Shown: piece after piece, positions 61,614 through 64,000 of the stretch
How the letters are laid out: each line of letters starts with the position of its first letter
Position numbering within the stretch: the stretch's first letter is position 1
From: Massilia timonae CCUG 45783
GTDB lineage: Bacteria > Pseudomonadota > Gammaproteobacteria > Burkholderiales > Burkholderiaceae_D
DNA length: 64,000 nt
Direction: 5' to 3'
Assembly (NCBI RefSeq): GCF_000315425.1
Contig: NZ_JH992924.1
Coordinates: forward strand, 946,971 to 1,010,970
Notes under the pieces: generated by a model
Databases searched by the model: none
The model's input: only the letters and a program-made list of their open reading frames with translations
What the model was told of the DNA's origin: nothing
Made by a program: the position numbers and the translations under genes

Positions 61614-63640
61614 TGGTGCGAACCCGGATTCAAGGTCTTGGCCTGCTGCTGCTTCCACTGCTGCTGGCAGGCTGCGCGGCCCAGCGCGCCTACCAGGAAG
61701 GCAATGAGCTGGTGGCGCGGGACCAGGTGGGCGCCGGCCTGGCCAAGTACCAGGAAGCGCTGGCGTCCGAGCCGGACAACCCGGTCTACCGGGCGGCCTT
61801 CCTGCGCGCGCGCGACAACGCCACCGCGCGCCTGGTGGACCAGGCCGAGCGCGCGCTGGCGGCCGGCCAGGTCGACCTGGCGACCCAGGATTTCCGCCGC
61901 GTGCTGGCGATCGACCCCGTCAACGACCGCGCCCGCGCCGGGCTGCGCCAGGTCGAGGCCGAGCGCCGCCACGCGGCCGCCATCGTCGAAGCGCGCGCCG
62001 CCCTCGACAAGGACGAACCCGAGACCGCGCGGCAACTATTGGCGGCGGTGCTCACCGAACGCCCCGCGCACGAGGCGGCGCGCCAGCTGATGCAGGAAGT
62101 CGACGCCAAGGCGGCGGCCGCGCCGAAGGGCCAGGCGGCGCTGGCGGCCAGCTACCGCAAACCCATCAGCCTGGAGTTCCGCGAGGCGCCGCTCAAGCAG
62201 GTGTTCGAGGTCATCGCGCGCCATTCGGGCCTGAACTTCATCTTCGACAAGGACGTCAAGGCCGACACCCGCACCTCGATCTTCCTCAAGAACAGCACGG
62301 TCGAGGCGGCGGTGTATTACCTGTTGATGACCAACCAGCTCGAGCGCCAGGTCATGGACGGCAACACGGTCCTGATCTACCCGAACGTGGCGGCCAAGGT
62401 CCGCGAATACCAGGAGATGACGGTCAAGACCTTCTTCCTGGCCAATGCCGAAGCCAAGAGCATCGCCAACACGTTCAAGACCATCCTCAAGGCGCGCGAC
62501 GTGGTGGTGGACGAGAAGCTGAACCTGGTGATCCTGCGCGACAACCCGGAAGCGATCCGCATCGCCACCCAGCTGGTGGCCCTGCAGGACGTGCCCGAGC
62601 CCGAGGTCATGCTCGACGTCGAGGTGCTCGAGATCCGCCGCAGCAGCGTGATGGACCTCGGCATCGCCTGGCCGGCGGGGCTCTCGTTCACGCCGCTGCA
62701 GACGCTGAACGGCGCCCCGCTGACGATCGACGACCTGCGCAACTTCAACAGCAGCAATATCGAGGTGAGCGGCATTGGCGCGTCGCTCAACGCCAACAAG
62801 ACCGACGGCGACACCAATACCCTGGCCAATCCGCGCATCCGCGTGCGCAACAAAGAGAAAGCCAAGGTCGTCATCGGCGACAAGATCCCGAACATCTCGG
62901 CCACGGTGTCGTCCGGCATCGGCGGCTTCGCTTCCGAGAATATCAACTACATCGACGTCGGCCTGACCCTGAACGTGGAGCCGACCATCTACCTCAACAA
63001 CGAGGTGGCGATCCGCATCGGGCTCGAGGTCAGCAGCCTGGGCGAATCGGTGCGCACCACCAGCGGCACCGTGGCCTACCGCATCGGCACCCGTTCGGCC
63101 AACACGCTCCTGCAACTGAAGGATGGCGAGAACCAGGTGCTGGCGGGCCTGATCAGCAACGAAGACCGCAGCAGCGGCAGCAAGGTGCCGGGCATCGGCG
63201 AGCTGCCGGTGGTCGGCCGCCTGTTCGGCAGCCAGCGCGACCAGCGCGACCGCACCGAGATCGTGCTGTCGATCACGCCGCGCATCGTGCGCGCCGTGCA
63301 GCGCCCGCCGGCGTCGGCGTCGGAATTCGGCGCCGGCACCGAGGCCAGCTTCCGGCGCCGGCCCGACAACGTGGTGCGGGTGCAGGTCACGGGTTCGCCG
63401 ATCCGCGCGCCAGCCCCGGCGCCGGCGGTCGAAACGACCCCGGTCGCGCCGCCGCCGGACGCTACCCCGAGCTTCTCGGTGCCGCCATCCGCCTTGCCGG
63501 CCACGCCGCAACTGGGCTCGCCGCCATCGGCGCCGCCGGGCGCGCCGGCGCCGCCGCCTGAACCGGCGCCGGCGCCCGAACCCGAGGTCGTGCCGGCCGC
63601 CTACCCGCCGGGCGTCAATCCGCCGATCCCGCAGCGATGA
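61613..63640 (+). CDS. gspD: Type II secretion-like secretin lipoprotein (GspD)
   Basis: A 675-residue outer-membrane secretin. It starts with a lipoprotein signal (LGLLLLPLLLAGCAAQRA), then a TPR-like helical part (about 25-175; YQEGNELVARDQVGAGLAKY), a secretin N/STN domain (PISLEFREAPLKQVFEVIAR), an N1-type domain, and the secretin beta-barrel (NTLANPRIRVRNKEKAKVVI, GDKIPNISATV, VGLTLNVEPTIYLNNEVAIR, VPGIGELPVVGRLFG, EIVLSITPRIVR). The last 75 residues are Pro/Ala-rich. TPR plus secretin is also found in type IV pilus-like systems, so it is close to both GspD and PilQ/MshL. Being a lipoprotein, it may not need a pilotin. Confidence 0.93.
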   Translation: MVRTRIQGLGLLLLPLLLAGCAAQRAYQEGNELVARDQVGAGLAKYQEALASEPDNPVYRAAFLRARDNATARLVDQAERALAAGQVDLATQDFRRVLAIDPVNDRARAGLRQVEAERRHAAAIVEARAALDKDEPETARQLLAAVLTERPAHEAARQLMQEVDAKAAAAPKGQAALAASYRKPISLEFREAPLKQVFEVIARHSGLNFIFDKDVKADTRTSIFLKNSTVEAAVYYLLMTNQLERQVMDGNTVLIYPNVAAKVREYQEMTVKTFFLANAEAKSIANTFKTILKARDVVVDEKLNLVILRDNPEAIRIATQLVALQDVPEPEVMLDVEVLEIRRSSVMDLGIAWPAGLSFTPLQTLNGAPLTIDDLRNFNSSNIEVSGIGASLNANKTDGDTNTLANPRIRVRNKEKAKVVIGDKIPNISATVSSGIGGFASENINYIDVGLTLNVEPTIYLNNEVAIRIGLEVSSLGESVRTTSGTVAYRIGTRSANTLLQLKDGENQVLAGLISNEDRSSGSKVPGIGELPVVGRLFGSQRDQRDRTEIVLSITPRIVRAVQRPPASASEFGAGTEASFRRRPDNVVRVQVTGSPIRAPAPAPAVETTPVAPPPDATPSFSVPPSALPATPQLGSPPSAPPGAPAPPPEPAPAPEPEVVPAAYPPGVNPPIPQR

Positions 63641-64000
63641 AGGTGCAGGCGCGGCGCGCAGCCACTGGATTCACGCTGATCGAACTGCTGGTCACGCTGG
63701 CCATCCTCGCGCTGCTGGGCACCCTGGTGCTGCCGGTGGCCGAGGTCACGGTGCAGCGCCGCGACGAACAGGAACTGCGGCGCGCGCTGCGCGAGATCCG
63801 CGCCGGCCTGGACGCCTACAAGAAGGCCGGCGACGAAGGCCGCGTGAGCAAGGCGGCGGACGCCAGCGGCTACCCGGAACGCCTGGAGCTGCTGGTCGAA
63901 GGCGTGCCCGACCTGCGCAGCCCGAAGCAGGCCAACATCTACTTTTTGCGGCGCCTGCCGCGCGACCCCTTCAATCCCGATGCCGAGCTGTCGGACGCCG
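63637..64000 (+). CDS. Second pseudopilin-like gene (3' partial)
   Basis: The frame starts with ATGA overlapping the secretin stop and runs off the window. The prepilin site is ATGFTLIELLVTLAILALLG with Gly before Phe and Glu at +5. The globular part (LRRALREIRAGLDAYKKAGD, then LRRLPRDPFNPDAE) resembles GspG/GspH-like minor pseudopilins with a Pro-x-Asp-Pro turn. About 121 codons are visible. It extends the same operon, which must continue beyond 64000. Confidence 0.85.
   Translation, partial: MKVQARRAATGFTLIELLVTLAILALLGTLVLPVAEVTVQRRDEQELRRALREIRAGLDAYKKAGDEGRVSKAADASGYPERLELLVEGVPDLRSPKQANIYFLRRLPRDPFNPDAELSDA

Overview
The window reads as chromosome of a GC-rich betaproteobacterium of the Oxalobacteraceae (Massilia/Telluria/Duganella-like). 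The pointers are strong GC bias at third codon positions, an exosortase B exopolysaccharide locus of the EpsBDEFGHIL type, PEP-CTERM proteins, a Burkholderiales-type long VgrG, and a type II secretion operon. This placement is inference from gene content; there is no rRNA gene in the window.

Layout. 1-1037: end of an HPt signalling protein and a response regulator. 1149-3313: an aryl-CoA ligase of the benzoate/2-aminobenzoate type and a MarR regulator. 3320-3590: a scar where the 3' ends of an AraC-type regulator and an SDR dehydrogenase meet. 3995-12327: a type VI secretion cargo island with vgrG, a lipase-like effector, a Tli4-like lipoprotein immunity gene and a PAAR gene. An intact IS21-family element (8500-10533, flanked by TCCAG duplications) splits the island almost exactly at the effector stop codon. 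A tRNA-Arg(CCT) follows, and a divergent promoter region separates it from uup.

14659-28573: exosortase B/exopolysaccharide locus with a CPBP protease, epsL, epsB, fcl, epsD, epsE, epsF, epsG, xrtB, epsI, a Wzy-like polymerase and a Wzx-like flippase. 28836-45772: glycosyltransferases, two heparinase II/III-like proteins, a PaaK-like adenylate-forming enzyme, a WecG/TagA transferase, galE, a sugar nucleotidyltransferase and mannose-1-phosphate guanylyltransferase, with a VOC protein and an MgtC-like membrane protein inserted. Together these supply GDP-mannose, GDP-fucose (last step) and UDP-galactose. They also build the repeat unit on undecaprenyl phosphate, flip, polymerise, export and trim the polymer, and anchor or process PEP-CTERM proteins.

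45826-55430: secreted and cell-surface proteins. These are three PEP-CTERM proteins, a large ExeM/NucH-type extracellular nuclease, a subtilisin-family protease and two small lipoproteins; a strong bidirectional terminator separates two of the convergent genes. 55808-64000: a type II secretion-like operon (gspG, gspF, gspE, PilM/N/O/P-like genes, secretin gspD, second pseudopilin cut by the window end). It is a plausible exporter for the nuclease and protease.

The most interesting sequence-level observations are: (i) EpsG carries at its N terminus two 24-residue MshEN-like motifs with exactly the five-residue spacer known from c-di-GMP-binding GspE/MshE N domains, together with a P-loop that lacks the usual lysine; (ii) the IS21 insertion sits at the effector/immunity junction of the T6SS island; (iii) a perfect inverted repeat abuts the start codon of a PEP-CTERM gene; (iv) in-frame short tandem repeats recur in several exopolysaccharide genes.
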